NCBI GenBank assembly: GCA_963753165.1
Contig: CAVWBP010000002.1
Span: 62,001 to 126,000, forward strand
Direction: 5' to 3'
DNA: 64,000 bases
Source of the DNA: JAKLQR01 sp963753165
Lineage (GTDB): Bacteria; Nitrospirota; Thermodesulfovibrionia; Thermodesulfovibrionales; SM23-35
Shown here: positions 28,701 to 36,652 of the stretch, piece by piece
How positions within the stretch are numbered: position 1 is the stretch's first letter
Layout of the letters: each line of letters begins with the position of its first letter
Notes under the pieces: generated by a model
What the model was told of the DNA's origin: nothing
Database searches by the model: none
Seen by the model: the letters and a program-made list of their open reading frames with translations, nothing else
Translations under genes and position numbers: made by a program

Positions 28701-28760
28701 TATGTCAAAGTGGCATAGTTAAAAAGCATTAATCGATTTTTATATGTCATTATGGCACGC
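28701..28760. promoter_or_regulatory. Paired TATGTCA-N3-TGGCA repeats upstream of the sigma-54 regulator gene
   Basis: TATGTCAAAGTGGCATAG at 28701 and TATGTCATTATGGCACGC at 28743 are direct repeats 42 bp apart, about four helical turns. The second copy contains the palindrome TGGCA-N6-TGCCA. They lie between divergent units and look like sites for a DNA-binding regulator. The regulator is unknown. Confidence 0.35.
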
Positions 28761-28922
28761 ATATGCCAGAATGGATAATGAATAAGGGGAGAATCACTTA
28801 AGGTTCCTGGTAACTCATTGAATTTGAATAATTATTGTCTTTCCTTTCGATCTGGCACAGGAATTGATAATACCGGTCTGTTCCTTGTATTCGGGGATAA
28901 TCTTTTACAGAGGAGGGCATGG

Positions 28923-28973
28923 ATGGACAAGAAAAAAGCTTCGGCCAAGCCAAAAGGCAAAAAAGGAAAATAA
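28923..28973 (+). CDS. Possible 16-residue basic peptide
   Basis: ATG 28923 opens a short frame encoding MDKKKASAKPKGKKGK, stopping with TAA. A perfect AGGAGGG lies 5 nt upstream, stronger than most ribosome sites in the window. The composition (Lys, Ala, Pro, Gly) is like histone-H1-type tails and like the C-terminus of the carboxypeptidase at 15.3 kb. An overlapping frame from ATG 28919 gives an unrelated 22-mer. Existence as a protein is unproven. Confidence 0.35.
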   Translation: MDKKKASAKPKGKKGK

Positions 28974-29039
28974 GATTCACCGCATGATTTGGAGAAGCAG
29001 GAAAAAACTTACAAAGATGAAAAAAGGAGACAAACAAGA

Positions 29040-29642
29040 ATGAAGAAAATTACTATTACCTTTCTGATCTGCAGCCTGTTGGCGGTGCTTCTCGTTACGG
29101 GATGCGCCAAACAGCCTACAGAAGATATTAAAGCTGCACAGGTTTCAGTCGATGCCGTTGTGGCCGAAGGTGCTCAGAAATACGCGCCTGAAGATGCGAA
29201 GATGATCACAGAAGCGATGACTGCAGCAATGGAAGAGATCAAGGTGCAGGACGGAAAAACCATGAAGGACTACGGCAAGGCCAAGGAGATGCTTGCCAAG
29301 GTGAAAGCTGATGCCGAGGCGCTCAAGTCCAATCTCCCGATGAAGAAAGAGCAGGCAAAAAATACCGCCCTTACTGCACAGGAAACCGCAAAGACAGCGG
29401 TGCAGGAGGCGAAAACCCTGCTTTCAAAGGCGCCGAAGGGAAAGGGCTCCAAGGCAGATATAGAGGCGCTCAAAGCAGATGTCAAGGGGCTTGAAGATTC
29501 TCTCGCAGAAGTCCAGGCAGCAATGGACGGCGAAGATTACGGCGCGGCAATGGAAAAGGCGGGCAGCATCAAAGAGAAAGCAGGAGAAGTCTCCGCCCAG
29601 GTTACCCAGGCCATGGAGAAAGTCGGCACAAAAGCAAAATAG
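29040..29642 (+). CDS. Alanine/lysine-rich helical lipoprotein
   Basis: 200 aa from ATG 29040 (AAGGAGA upstream). A lipoprotein signal peptide ends in LLVTGC, so the mature protein is lipid-anchored at Cys21. The rest is predicted almost all helical, with Ala/Lys/Glu heptads (AKEMLAKVKADAEALKSNL, TAQETAKTAVQEAKTLL). It resembles small periplasmic helical lipoproteins of unknown function. It is followed closely by two L,D-transpeptidases, suggesting a role at the cell wall or outer membrane. Confidence 0.75.
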   Translation: MKKITITFLICSLLAVLLVTGCAKQPTEDIKAAQVSVDAVVAEGAQKYAPEDAKMITEAMTAAMEEIKVQDGKTMKDYGKAKEMLAKVKADAEALKSNLPMKKEQAKNTALTAQETAKTAVQEAKTLLSKAPKGKGSKADIEALKADVKGLEDSLAEVQAAMDGEDYGAAMEKAGSIKEKAGEVSAQVTQAMEKVGTKAK

Positions 29643-29668
29643 AATAACTATTCAGGCGATATCCGACG

Positions 29669-30766
29669 TTGAACCTGAGTCGCATTCAGAACATATTGCT
29701 CGCAGTGGCACTTCTGTGCCTTGCAGGCTGCACTGAACCTCCGATACCTCCAGAGGTAAAACAGGCAGAGGAACAAGATATTGCCCTCTGGAGGTCGGAG
29801 GCGCCTGTGTACCTGCCGGAAGAATATGGACAGTATAAAGAAGCGCTTATCAAGGCAAAGGCCGATTTTATCAGGGAGAGATCGAGGCTGATCCTCTTCC
29901 GCAATTATATCCATGTGCAGTCAGAATTCAGACACCTTTTGCAGAGCGGTAATTCCATAATCGGACAACTGGAGGGAAAGAAGCGGGAATTTTCCCGGAA
30001 CATAGAGGAGAAGTTGTCGTTTCTTGGCAATCAAATAGAGATGCTGAAGGGGCTGTCAAAAACGATGAATGAAGGACGCCTGGCCAGGAGGGACCTCATA
30101 CAGGCGGAAGTCATCCTGATCGAAGCGAAGAAGCGCTTTGAAAAAGGAGATTATATAGGCGCTGATGAAAAGACACCCTCGCTTGCCGAACACATCAATG
30201 CCGCAGAGAAGACACTCTATCCGATAGTAACCCGGTATTCAGATAAAAAACAGATCGGGCAATGGCAGCAGTGGTTTGATGATACGATTGCCGAATCACG
30301 CACAAGGAATATCCCTGTAATTATAATCAATAAAAGTGAACGCACACTCACGTTCTATAAACGAGGGAACGCCCTAAAGAGTTATAAGATCGGGCTCGGC
30401 AGGAACGGATCAAAGGATAAACTCCATGCAGGAGATTATGCAACACCCGAGGGGAGATACAGAATTATCAAAAAATTACCAAGGAGCCGTTATCACAAGG
30501 CCCTGCTCATAAACTACCCGAATGAGGATGACCGGAGGCAATTCGAAGCTGCAAAGAAAAAAGGGCTCATTCCCCGAACAGTCAGCATTGGAGGGTTGAT
30601 AGAAATACACGGCGGCGGAAAAGACAGCATGACCTATGGCTGTATTGGCATGGACAATCAAAACATTGATGAACTCTACGGATTAACAAGCGTCGGAACG
30701 CCGGTCACTATTATCGGAGCAGTTGCCTCGATGAACAGATTTTCCTCGACGGTTCAGGGAAAGTAA
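29669..30766 (+). CDS. L,D-transpeptidase (YkuD) lipoprotein
   Basis: 365 aa with a lipobox LCLAGC near residue 21, a long helical middle (about 40-200) and a C-terminal YkuD domain. The domain starts at VIIINKSERTLTFYKRG and carries IEIHGGGKDSMTYGCIGM, in which the catalytic Cys follows TYG. The family cross-links peptidoglycan or attaches proteins to it through L,D bonds. TTG start at 29669, 27 nt after the lipoprotein gene. A gap of 3 nt separates it from the next transpeptidase. Confidence 0.88.
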   Translation: MNLSRIQNILLAVALLCLAGCTEPPIPPEVKQAEEQDIALWRSEAPVYLPEEYGQYKEALIKAKADFIRERSRLILFRNYIHVQSEFRHLLQSGNSIIGQLEGKKREFSRNIEEKLSFLGNQIEMLKGLSKTMNEGRLARRDLIQAEVILIEAKKRFEKGDYIGADEKTPSLAEHINAAEKTLYPIVTRYSDKKQIGQWQQWFDDTIAESRTRNIPVIIINKSERTLTFYKRGNALKSYKIGLGRNGSKDKLHAGDYATPEGRYRIIKKLPRSRYHKALLINYPNEDDRRQFEAAKKKGLIPRTVSIGGLIEIHGGGKDSMTYGCIGMDNQNIDELYGLTSVGTPVTIIGAVASMNRFSSTVQGK

Positions 30767-30769
30767 GCG

Positions 30770-31399
30770 ATGTTCCGGGATAAAAAAACCCTGTTTGCCT
30801 CGGCTGCTTTGTTCCTTTCCCTGTTGATGTGGGGCGCGGGATTCTATATCGGAATGTGGCCGCCCGTCGAGACAGAGGGTAAGGGTTCAGACAGGAGCGT
30901 ATCCAGGCTGAAATCTGAAAACCAGTATCTGAAGCAGAGGATAAAGAGCATGGCTCCGGATGTTATTTATATTGTGATTGACAGCGGGAATAACAGGCTT
31001 TACCTGAAAAAAGGGGCCAGGGTTATCCGTGAAGCGGTCGTATCCTGTGGAAGCGGTGCAGTGTTGAGAGATCCGGACAAGAAAACCACATGGGTGTTTG
31101 ATACCCCACGGGGAGTCTTTACGGTCCAGACGAAACATGTTGCGCCGGTCTGGACAAAGCCTGACTGGGCTTTCATTGAAGAGGGCGAAAAGATTCCGGG
31201 TACGGTACAGGGGAGAATGGAGACGGGGATGCTTGGGGATTATGCGCTCGGCTTCGGCAGCGGTTACTTTATACACGGAACGCTCTATACGAGATTGCTC
31301 GGCAGAAATGTGACACATGGGTGTGTCCGTGTTGGTGACGAAGACCTCAAGGCCTTATTCGCAGCGACGGACATCGGGACAAGAATTTACATCTTTTAA
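30770..31399 (+). CDS. L,D-transpeptidase (ErfK/YbiS/YcfS type), membrane-anchored
   Basis: 209 aa. A hydrophobic N-terminal segment (about 8-28) without clear cleavage site is followed by a short coiled coil (RLKSENQYLKQRIKSM) and a YkuD domain. The active site reads FIHGTLYTRLLGRNVTHGCVRVG, the canonical H-x16-SHGC-type motif with the nucleophile Cys. It should form 3-3 cross-links or modify stem peptides in the periplasm. Directly behind the lipoprotein transpeptidase and 1 nt before the next gene, so one operon. Confidence 0.9.
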   Translation: MFRDKKTLFASAALFLSLLMWGAGFYIGMWPPVETEGKGSDRSVSRLKSENQYLKQRIKSMAPDVIYIVIDSGNNRLYLKKGARVIREAVVSCGSGAVLRDPDKKTTWVFDTPRGVFTVQTKHVAPVWTKPDWAFIEEGEKIPGTVQGRMETGMLGDYALGFGSGYFIHGTLYTRLLGRNVTHGCVRVGDEDLKALFAATDIGTRIYIF

Positions 31400-31400
31400 T

Positions 31401-32021
31401 ATGCGTATCAAAATACTGTTTCTCATCTTAACGCTTATGCTGCTCCCCTTCCAAACCTTTGGAGAGGGCCGGGCAAGCTTTGCAAAGGAAAACGGGCTCC
31501 TCAGAGAAGAGTGGTCATTGGCACAAAAGTCAAATCTCTATGTGGTCGTTCAGTTAAAAGAAAAAACCATACAGATAAAGGCAAAAGGAATCGCTTTGCG
31601 GGAATTCCCGATACACCATATTGACCTTTGGGGGAACAATGTGCCTGACAAGGCGCTGGCCCTGGTGAAAAAGAGCGCGTTGGTGAAACCGTCAAGAAAG
31701 GCCGTCAGGCCTGGAGACATGAAGGAATCGGAGGATTTTACCCTTGATGTGCTTGAGCTCGATGATATGCCAATACGGTACACCCTTGTGCTTGATAACA
31801 GGGTATTCATATCAATACGTCCCTCGGAAGGAGTGACTTCAAAATTTGGAAATACGCTCTCATCTCTGGAGGAATTTCTCGTGAGACCTGCGGTTACCTT
31901 CTGGTATGCAGTGCGCGGGAAACAATACACTGCGCTGGATCTCGGACTTGAGAAACAGGATGCCAAAGCCCTGTACTGGTCTTTCACCGAAGGTGCGAAG
32001 TGTATTGTATATCCACAATAA
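31401..32021 (+). CDS. Unknown periplasmic protein of the L,D-transpeptidase operon
   Basis: 206 aa from ATG 31401. A Sec signal peptide (MRIKILFLILTLMLLPF, cleavage near TFGEG) precedes a soluble domain. No family is recognised. Features include a beta-rich YVVVQLKEKTIQIKAKGIALREF and a C-terminal YWSFTEGAKCIVYPQ. The YVVVQLKEKTIQIK stretch is reminiscent of the opening strands of YkuD domains, but no catalytic His or Cys motif is seen. Its tight spacing suggests a partner or regulator of the two transpeptidases. Confidence 0.7.
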   Translation: MRIKILFLILTLMLLPFQTFGEGRASFAKENGLLREEWSLAQKSNLYVVVQLKEKTIQIKAKGIALREFPIHHIDLWGNNVPDKALALVKKSALVKPSRKAVRPGDMKESEDFTLDVLELDDMPIRYTLVLDNRVFISIRPSEGVTSKFGNTLSSLEEFLVRPAVTFWYAVRGKQYTALDLGLEKQDAKALYWSFTEGAKCIVYPQ

Positions 32022-32078
32022 TGACCCCGATGCTTTTGATCTGGCAGCATCCCTGCTCCGGATCGGACAGGAGAGAAG

Positions 32079-33893
32079 ATGATTGAACGAGAGTCCTCTC
32101 TTAAAGGTATCATGAAATCTCTCGGTCTTGTCTTTGGCGATATAGGAACCAGTCCCATCTATACGGTAACGGTAATCTTCATCTTCCTCAAACACAGCAA
32201 CGACAATATCCTGGGCGCGCTTTCCTTAATTGTCTGGACGCTCACAATCCTGGTAAGCATACAATTCGCATGGCTGGCTATGAGTCTGAGCATCCGGGGA
32301 GAGGGCGGCAAGATCGTTCTCAAAGAGATACTCCTTCCCTTACTCAAGAAAAGGAAGAGCGCCGGACTGGTTTCGTTTCTCGCAATTATCGGGGTTTCAC
32401 TGCTTATCGGCGACGGAATCATAACCCCGGCAATAAGCATATTGAGCGCAGTCGAAGGCGCTGCGCTTATCCCGGGATTTGAGCATCTCTCCGGAACTGC
32501 CATAGTGCTCATCGCAATGGTTATCGCTCTTGTCCTTTTCTCATTTCAGAAGAGAGGCACCGAAAAGGTTGCAGGGATCTTCGGCCCTGTCACCGCGATA
32601 TGGTTTCTTTCACTCGCGATATCCGGGATTGTTGCCATTGCCGAAGCGCCCCAGGTGCTCGTTTCTCTCAACCCCTATTATGGATTGAAGTTCCTCGTTG
32701 AGAATAAGCTTGCGGGATTTTTTCTCCTCGGTGAGATAATCCTCTGCGCGACAGGCGGGGAAGCCCTCTATGCCGATATGGGACACCTGGGGGGAAAACC
32801 CATACGCCAGGCATGGGTAGGGGTTTTCGCTGCCCTTGTTTTGAACTATCTGGGACAGGGAGCTTTCCTCATGAATCATCCTGAGGCAAAGAGCATCCTA
32901 TTCGAGATGATACTGTATTATGCGCAGTCCCTCTATGTGCCGTTCCTGCTTCTGAGTGTAGCGGCAACGATTATCGCTTCGCAGGCGATGATCAGCGGGA
33001 CATTTTCTATGGTATACCAGGGAATTACCACGCGGCTTCTGCCTGCGTTTGAGGTGAGTTATACGTCAGAGGAGAGAAAATCCCAGATTTACATAGGGTC
33101 AGTGAACTGGTTCCTTCTTGCGGCCGTGCTTTTTGTCATGTTTGAATTCAGGGAGTCTCACCGTCTTGCTGCTGCATACGGAATAGCAGTAACCGGCACT
33201 ATGGTCATTACGGGAATTTTCATGACCCTTATCTTTTCTCTGAAGAGGAAGAGAACGCTTGCAGCGATTTCAGCCTTTGTTACAGTTGTTGATGCTGTGT
33301 TCTTCGCTTCAAATCTCTACAAACTGCCGCACGGGGGCTACTGGTCCCTGCTTCTGGCTGCGCTGCCGCTTGGAATGATACTTCTTTACATGCATGGCCA
33401 GAAAAAACTGTACAGGACGATGGATTTTATGCCCCTTGATGAATTTCTCCATAAATTCAAAAGAGTATATGCGGTGAAAGAAAAACTGGAAGGCAGCGCT
33501 CTTTTTCTGATTAAGGACATACAGGATATCCCGTTCTATGTCACGCAGACAATGTTTTTTCACAACATTATTTATGAGGACAATATTTTTGTATCGCTCA
33601 TTAAAAGAGAGGACCCGTATGGAATGACGGGATTTTTCAGAGAAGGGCTTGCATCCGGGCTGAGGGTTTTTGAGGTGCAGGTTGGGTATATGGAGGTGAT
33701 TGATGTCGAAGAAATTCTGCGAGAAGCAGGCATCGAGGAAAGAGTTGTCTTCTACGGCCTTGAAGATATTTCCACACCGAATATAATCTGGAAATTGTTT
33801 GCGTTAATGAAAAGGATAATGCCTCCCTTCGTGCGTTTCTATAATTTCCCGCCCAAGAAACTCCATGGGGTATTTACGAAAATTCAGCTTTAA
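32079..33893 (+). CDS. kup: Potassium uptake protein Kup (KUP/HAK/KT family)
   Basis: 604 aa, close to E. coli Kup (622). It begins GLVFGDIGTSPIYTVT and continues with GDGIITPAISILSAVEG, GGEALYADMGHLG, and about twelve membrane segments, then a cytoplasmic tail of about 150 residues. It imports K+ with protons. A strong AGGAGAGAAG precedes the ATG. Its stop overlaps the stop of the convergent dinB by four bases. Confidence 0.95.
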   Translation: MIERESSLKGIMKSLGLVFGDIGTSPIYTVTVIFIFLKHSNDNILGALSLIVWTLTILVSIQFAWLAMSLSIRGEGGKIVLKEILLPLLKKRKSAGLVSFLAIIGVSLLIGDGIITPAISILSAVEGAALIPGFEHLSGTAIVLIAMVIALVLFSFQKRGTEKVAGIFGPVTAIWFLSLAISGIVAIAEAPQVLVSLNPYYGLKFLVENKLAGFFLLGEIILCATGGEALYADMGHLGGKPIRQAWVGVFAALVLNYLGQGAFLMNHPEAKSILFEMILYYAQSLYVPFLLLSVAATIIASQAMISGTFSMVYQGITTRLLPAFEVSYTSEERKSQIYIGSVNWFLLAAVLFVMFEFRESHRLAAAYGIAVTGTMVITGIFMTLIFSLKRKRTLAAISAFVTVVDAVFFASNLYKLPHGGYWSLLLAALPLGMILLYMHGQKKLYRTMDFMPLDEFLHKFKRVYAVKEKLEGSALFLIKDIQDIPFYVTQTMFFHNIIYEDNIFVSLIKREDPYGMTGFFREGLASGLRVFEVQVGYMEVIDVEEILREAGIEERVVFYGLEDISTPNIIWKLFALMKRIMPPFVRFYNFPPKKLHGVFTKIQL

Positions 33894-35110
33894 CTCTTTA
33901 CGCCTATGTGCCGTACCCCCGATGGTTTCCAGGCGGGAGAGATGACGCGGGGCGGGGCAATGTTCCTGAGATACGACGCCCATATGAGCTTGAAGTCGCC
34001 ATGCCGGTCGTTTACCGCATCAATTGCCTGAAGGAGGGCCTTCTCTTTTCTCTGCTCCGCAAATAACAGCGTCTGGCCCTGGTCTCTGACAAGGTTTGAA
34101 AGAGATACGCCGAGCAATCTCACGCTGTCTTTCAACGTGATGGTGTCGAGGATGGAGACAGCGTTCCGGTAAATCTCGTGAGTATGGTTTGTGTGCCCGG
34201 CGAGTGTTGTCTGCTTCGAAAACGTCTCAAAGTCAGGATACCTCACTGTGAGAGTTACTTTTCTCCCGATGAACCCGTATCTCCGCGCCCGTCTCCCTAC
34301 CATATCGCTCAGCTTGAGCATCTCCGCCTCTATCGCACTCCTCTGCGAGAGGTTCTTCTCGAAGGTCATGCTGTGGCCGATGGATTTGGGGTCTTCCTCG
34401 TGCACATGGAGCGGCCTGTTGCATATACCCATGCCCATGGCCTTGAGATGTTCGCCGACGATGCCGAATTTATTCCGCAGAAGACTTGCCGGCGCTCTTC
34501 CCAGTTCACCGCAGGTTTTGATTCCCATGGCGTCAAGTTTCTCCGAAAGCCGGGAGCCGATTCCCCAGAGTTCTTTTACAGGAAGACATTCAAGTGCGGA
34601 CCCTGCATCTTCAGGCCTGATCCACTTCAGGCCGTCCGGCTTTGCAATATCACTCGCAAGCTTTGCGAGAAGGATGTTGGGAGCAATTCCTGCGGTACAA
34701 TTGATGCCGAACTGTTTTTTGATCTCTCTTTTGATGGTATTTCCGATTGCTTCCGGTCCGCCGAAAAGATGGTGTGAGGCGGTGACATCGAGAAACGCCT
34801 CATCGATGGAATACGCCTCAACCTCAGGGGTAAACCGGAGATATATTTTCTGCAGTTCCCTGCAGGTATGGGTATATTTCTCGTTGTTCCCGATCACAAA
34901 AATAAGAGGGGGGCAGAGCTTCTTTGCCTCGTACAGGTTCATGCCCGTTTTTACGCCGTATTTCCTTGCCTCGTAGGAACGGGTTGTGATGACCGTTCTG
35001 CCCCCGGACCCGATGACTGCAATCGGTTTTCCCCGGAGCTTCGGATTGGACTGCTGCTCCACCGAGGCAAAAAATGCGTCCATGTCTATGCAGAGGATTA
35101 TTTTAGACAT
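33890..35110 (-). CDS. dinB: DNA polymerase IV (Y-family)
   Basis: 406 aa. Translesion polymerase with catalytic motifs CIDMDAFFASVE and AYSIDEAFLDVT, a thumb hairpin (ELWGIGSRLSEKLDAMGI) and a little finger domain. QTLLF about 50 residues before the C-terminus fits a sliding-clamp binding motif. GAGG lies 9 nt before the ATG. The nearby lexA and the small gene at 36.7 kb suggest an SOS block, though no lexA-type operator is visible in front of dinB. Confidence 0.95.
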   Translation of the reverse strand: MSKIILCIDMDAFFASVEQQSNPKLRGKPIAVIGSGGRTVITTRSYEARKYGVKTGMNLYEAKKLCPPLIFVIGNNEKYTHTCRELQKIYLRFTPEVEAYSIDEAFLDVTASHHLFGGPEAIGNTIKREIKKQFGINCTAGIAPNILLAKLASDIAKPDGLKWIRPEDAGSALECLPVKELWGIGSRLSEKLDAMGIKTCGELGRAPASLLRNKFGIVGEHLKAMGMGICNRPLHVHEEDPKSIGHSMTFEKNLSQRSAIEAEMLKLSDMVGRRARRYGFIGRKVTLTVRYPDFETFSKQTTLAGHTNHTHEIYRNAVSILDTITLKDSVRLLGVSLSNLVRDQGQTLLFAEQRKEKALLQAIDAVNDRHGDFKLIWASYLRNIAPPRVISPAWKPSGVRHIGVKS

Positions 35111-35118
35111 ACACCACT

Positions 35119-35202
35119 ACCTCACCCAACCCTCCCCTTATAAAGGGGAGGAGGTCTTTTATGAAATCCCCTCCTTAACAAGGAGGGGTATGGGGAGGTT
35201 TT
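35119..35202. repeat. Inverted pair of GC-rich repeats (CCCCTCC/GGAGGGG family), copy A
   Basis: Two oppositely oriented units, 35119-35152 and 35164-35202, each a small hairpin (CCTCCCC...GGGGAGG and CCCCTCCTT...AAGGAGGGG) followed or preceded by GGGGAGGTTTT or its complement. The same units recur at 36267, 36567 and 36977-37067. It separates dinB and the acyltransferase gene. Confidence 0.65.
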
Positions 35203-36037
35203 ATGCCTTAATGGATGCTCCCCATTGCCGGAGATGACTGATTATGAAATCGATAATCTTTTTCTGTTCATCCTTGCCGGTCCCATGAATCGAAAAGGGC
35301 TGGCCGAAGACCATATGGATGGGTTTGGTGCGGTTGATAGTCCCCAGGTCTTTCAGATATTTGCCGTTTGCCCAGAAATCTGTCTTGATGGCCACGGGTA
35401 TAACCTGCACACCGGCAGCCCTGGCAAGTTTGACGCCCAAAGAATTAAACTCCTCCGGTATAAATGCTGCGCTTCTGGTGCTCTGGGGGAAAATGATGAT
35501 TGAAGTCCCTTTGGCCAATAATTCTTTCCCTTTGGTCATAACGGTCTGAAAATCTTCACGGGGATTCTTCCTGCTCACAAGGATAGGGGACCTGGCGCGC
35601 ATTACCGGTCCGAACAGGGGGTGTGTCGCCAAACTTTCCTTGACTACAAATGTGACCTTTATAAAAGGAGCGATTATACAGGGAAGTGTCATGGTTTCCA
35701 GGATACTCATATGATTGCTGATAAAAACTACGGGACCCTGACAGGAATGCAGGTTGTCCAATCCCCTCAGGTGAAACCTTCCGCCGCACCCTTCTATTAT
35801 TTTTAAAACTCTGTAAGAAGACTCTGCCCAGGCTTTCCTGTCGTACAGACCACTGAGCGCTATCGCGCGGGACCTGAATACTTCGCGTATATATTTCCCG
35901 GCAAAATACCACCGGGTATCCAGAGCGAGACGGTCCCCAAGAAAACGCGGCGCATTATCCGGGGTGTCGTACGAGTCGCCGGTAAAAAAGGGTTCCATGC
36001 TTGTCGTATCCTTATCCGTCATGAAAGGATCACTCAT
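35201..36037 (-). CDS. 1-acyl-sn-glycerol-3-phosphate acyltransferase-like (PlsC family)
   Basis: 278 aa from the ATG at 36037 (GGAGAG upstream); an in-frame GTG at 36061 is the alternative. The acyltransferase motifs are SNHMSILETMTLP (motif I; Glu where NHxxxxD normally has Asp) and FPQSTRSAAF (motif III; usually FPEGTRS). Both catalytic blocks are thus variants, which may mean a different acyl acceptor than lysophosphatidate. VIPVAIKTDFWANG fits motif IV. Orientation matches dinB, with a repeat pair between. Confidence 0.8.
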   Translation of the reverse strand: MSDPFMTDKDTTSMEPFFTGDSYDTPDNAPRFLGDRLALDTRWYFAGKYIREVFRSRAIALSGLYDRKAWAESSYRVLKIIEGCGGRFHLRGLDNLHSCQGPVVFISNHMSILETMTLPCIIAPFIKVTFVVKESLATHPLFGPVMRARSPILVSRKNPREDFQTVMTKGKELLAKGTSIIIFPQSTRSAAFIPEEFNSLGVKLARAAGVQVIPVAIKTDFWANGKYLKDLGTINRTKPIHMVFGQPFSIHGTGKDEQKKIIDFIISHLRQWGASIKA

Positions 36038-36266
36038 CTCTCTCCATTTCCTCTGGACCACTCACTCTTTGTTTTTGCGGATACAATGCTCAATTACCTG
36101 CCAACTCAGGGAATTATAAACACAGATACTGTGAGATTACTACGTTATCCCTCTGCTTTCTGAAACATTGTATCCCCGGTTCATCTATTTTGCAATTTAA
36201 AACCCCACCCGCTCTTTCCTTAGGAAAGCGTGGATTTCTGTCGGAAGCTTTGGAGTAATTTATTAT

Positions 36267-36300
36267 CAAACCCCACCAACCTCCCCTTGGAAAGGGGAGG
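36267..36300. repeat. GC-rich repeat family, copy B
   Basis: A single unit in the CCTCCCC-TTGGAAA-GGGGAGG orientation, nearly identical to the second unit at 37032-37067. Confidence 0.6.
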
Positions 36301-36376
36301 ATTAGAGGACGCTCCGTGAAGAGGATCAGAGGACACCCCCGGTACCCCGTGAGAGGATTAAAGGATGCCTCATGAA
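36297..36376. repeat. Degenerate tandem repeat, three units
   Basis: Three consecutive units begin GAGGAT(T/C)A(G/A)AGGA and end with (C)GTGA(A) or CATGAA: 36297-36320, 36321-36352 and 36353-36376. Unit length varies from 24 to 32 bases. Function unknown. Confidence 0.5.
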
Positions 36377-36566
36377 GAGAAAATGGGTTCAAAAATATTA
36401 TCCGTTTTAGCAAAACATCTCCAGTAGCCTTCTCCTTAATTACCCCAGAGGCAGGGAGAAACCCATGTCCCCCTTTAGAGATACCCCAGAACCCTCATTT
36501 CGAAAGGCGAGGAAACAGGAAGCCGCCTTCCTCAGCAAAGAGGTCCCTCAGTAGCAGAGAGGTTCT

Positions 36567-36604
36567 AATCCCCTCCTTTACAAGGAGGGGTAGGGGAGGT
36601 TTTT
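36567..36604. repeat. GC-rich repeat family, copy C
   Basis: Unit in the CCCCTCCTT-AAGGAGGGG-GGGGAGGTTTTT orientation, differing from 36977-37017 at only a few positions. Confidence 0.6.
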
Positions 36605-36652
36605 GAATACCATTACCGCTTTCTCTCCCTTTGGAAACAGGTGAAATTTATG

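Larger units (their letters stand above)
28647..29039. other. Intergenic region between the sigma-54 regulator and the lipoprotein gene
   Basis: Roughly 390 bp holding the paired repeats described at 28701-28760 and one possible very short gene at 28923-28973. The remainder is AT-rich; no RNA gene is recognised. Confidence 0.5.
36038..36652. other. Gene-free, repeat-filled interval
   Basis: About 615 bp without a credible gene. It contains two units of the GC-rich repeat family (36267-36300 and 36567-36604) and a degenerate tandem repeat (36297-36376). Open frames here are composed of repeat sequence and have no protein-like features. Confidence 0.55.

Noticed and set aside
28752..28767. Possible sigma-54 promoter (TGGCACGCATATGCC)
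   Set aside because: The GG and GC pairs are 9 bases apart, not 10, and the -12 part reads ATGCC rather than TTGC. A palindrome for a regulator explains it better.
36297..36376. CRISPR-like array
   Set aside because: Units are variable in length and sequence, directly adjacent without spacers, and no cas genes are present.
36114..36413. 99-codon minus-strand frame in the plsC-lexA gap
   Set aside because: It is made of the REP-like and tandem repeats and has low-complexity content typical of repeat translation.
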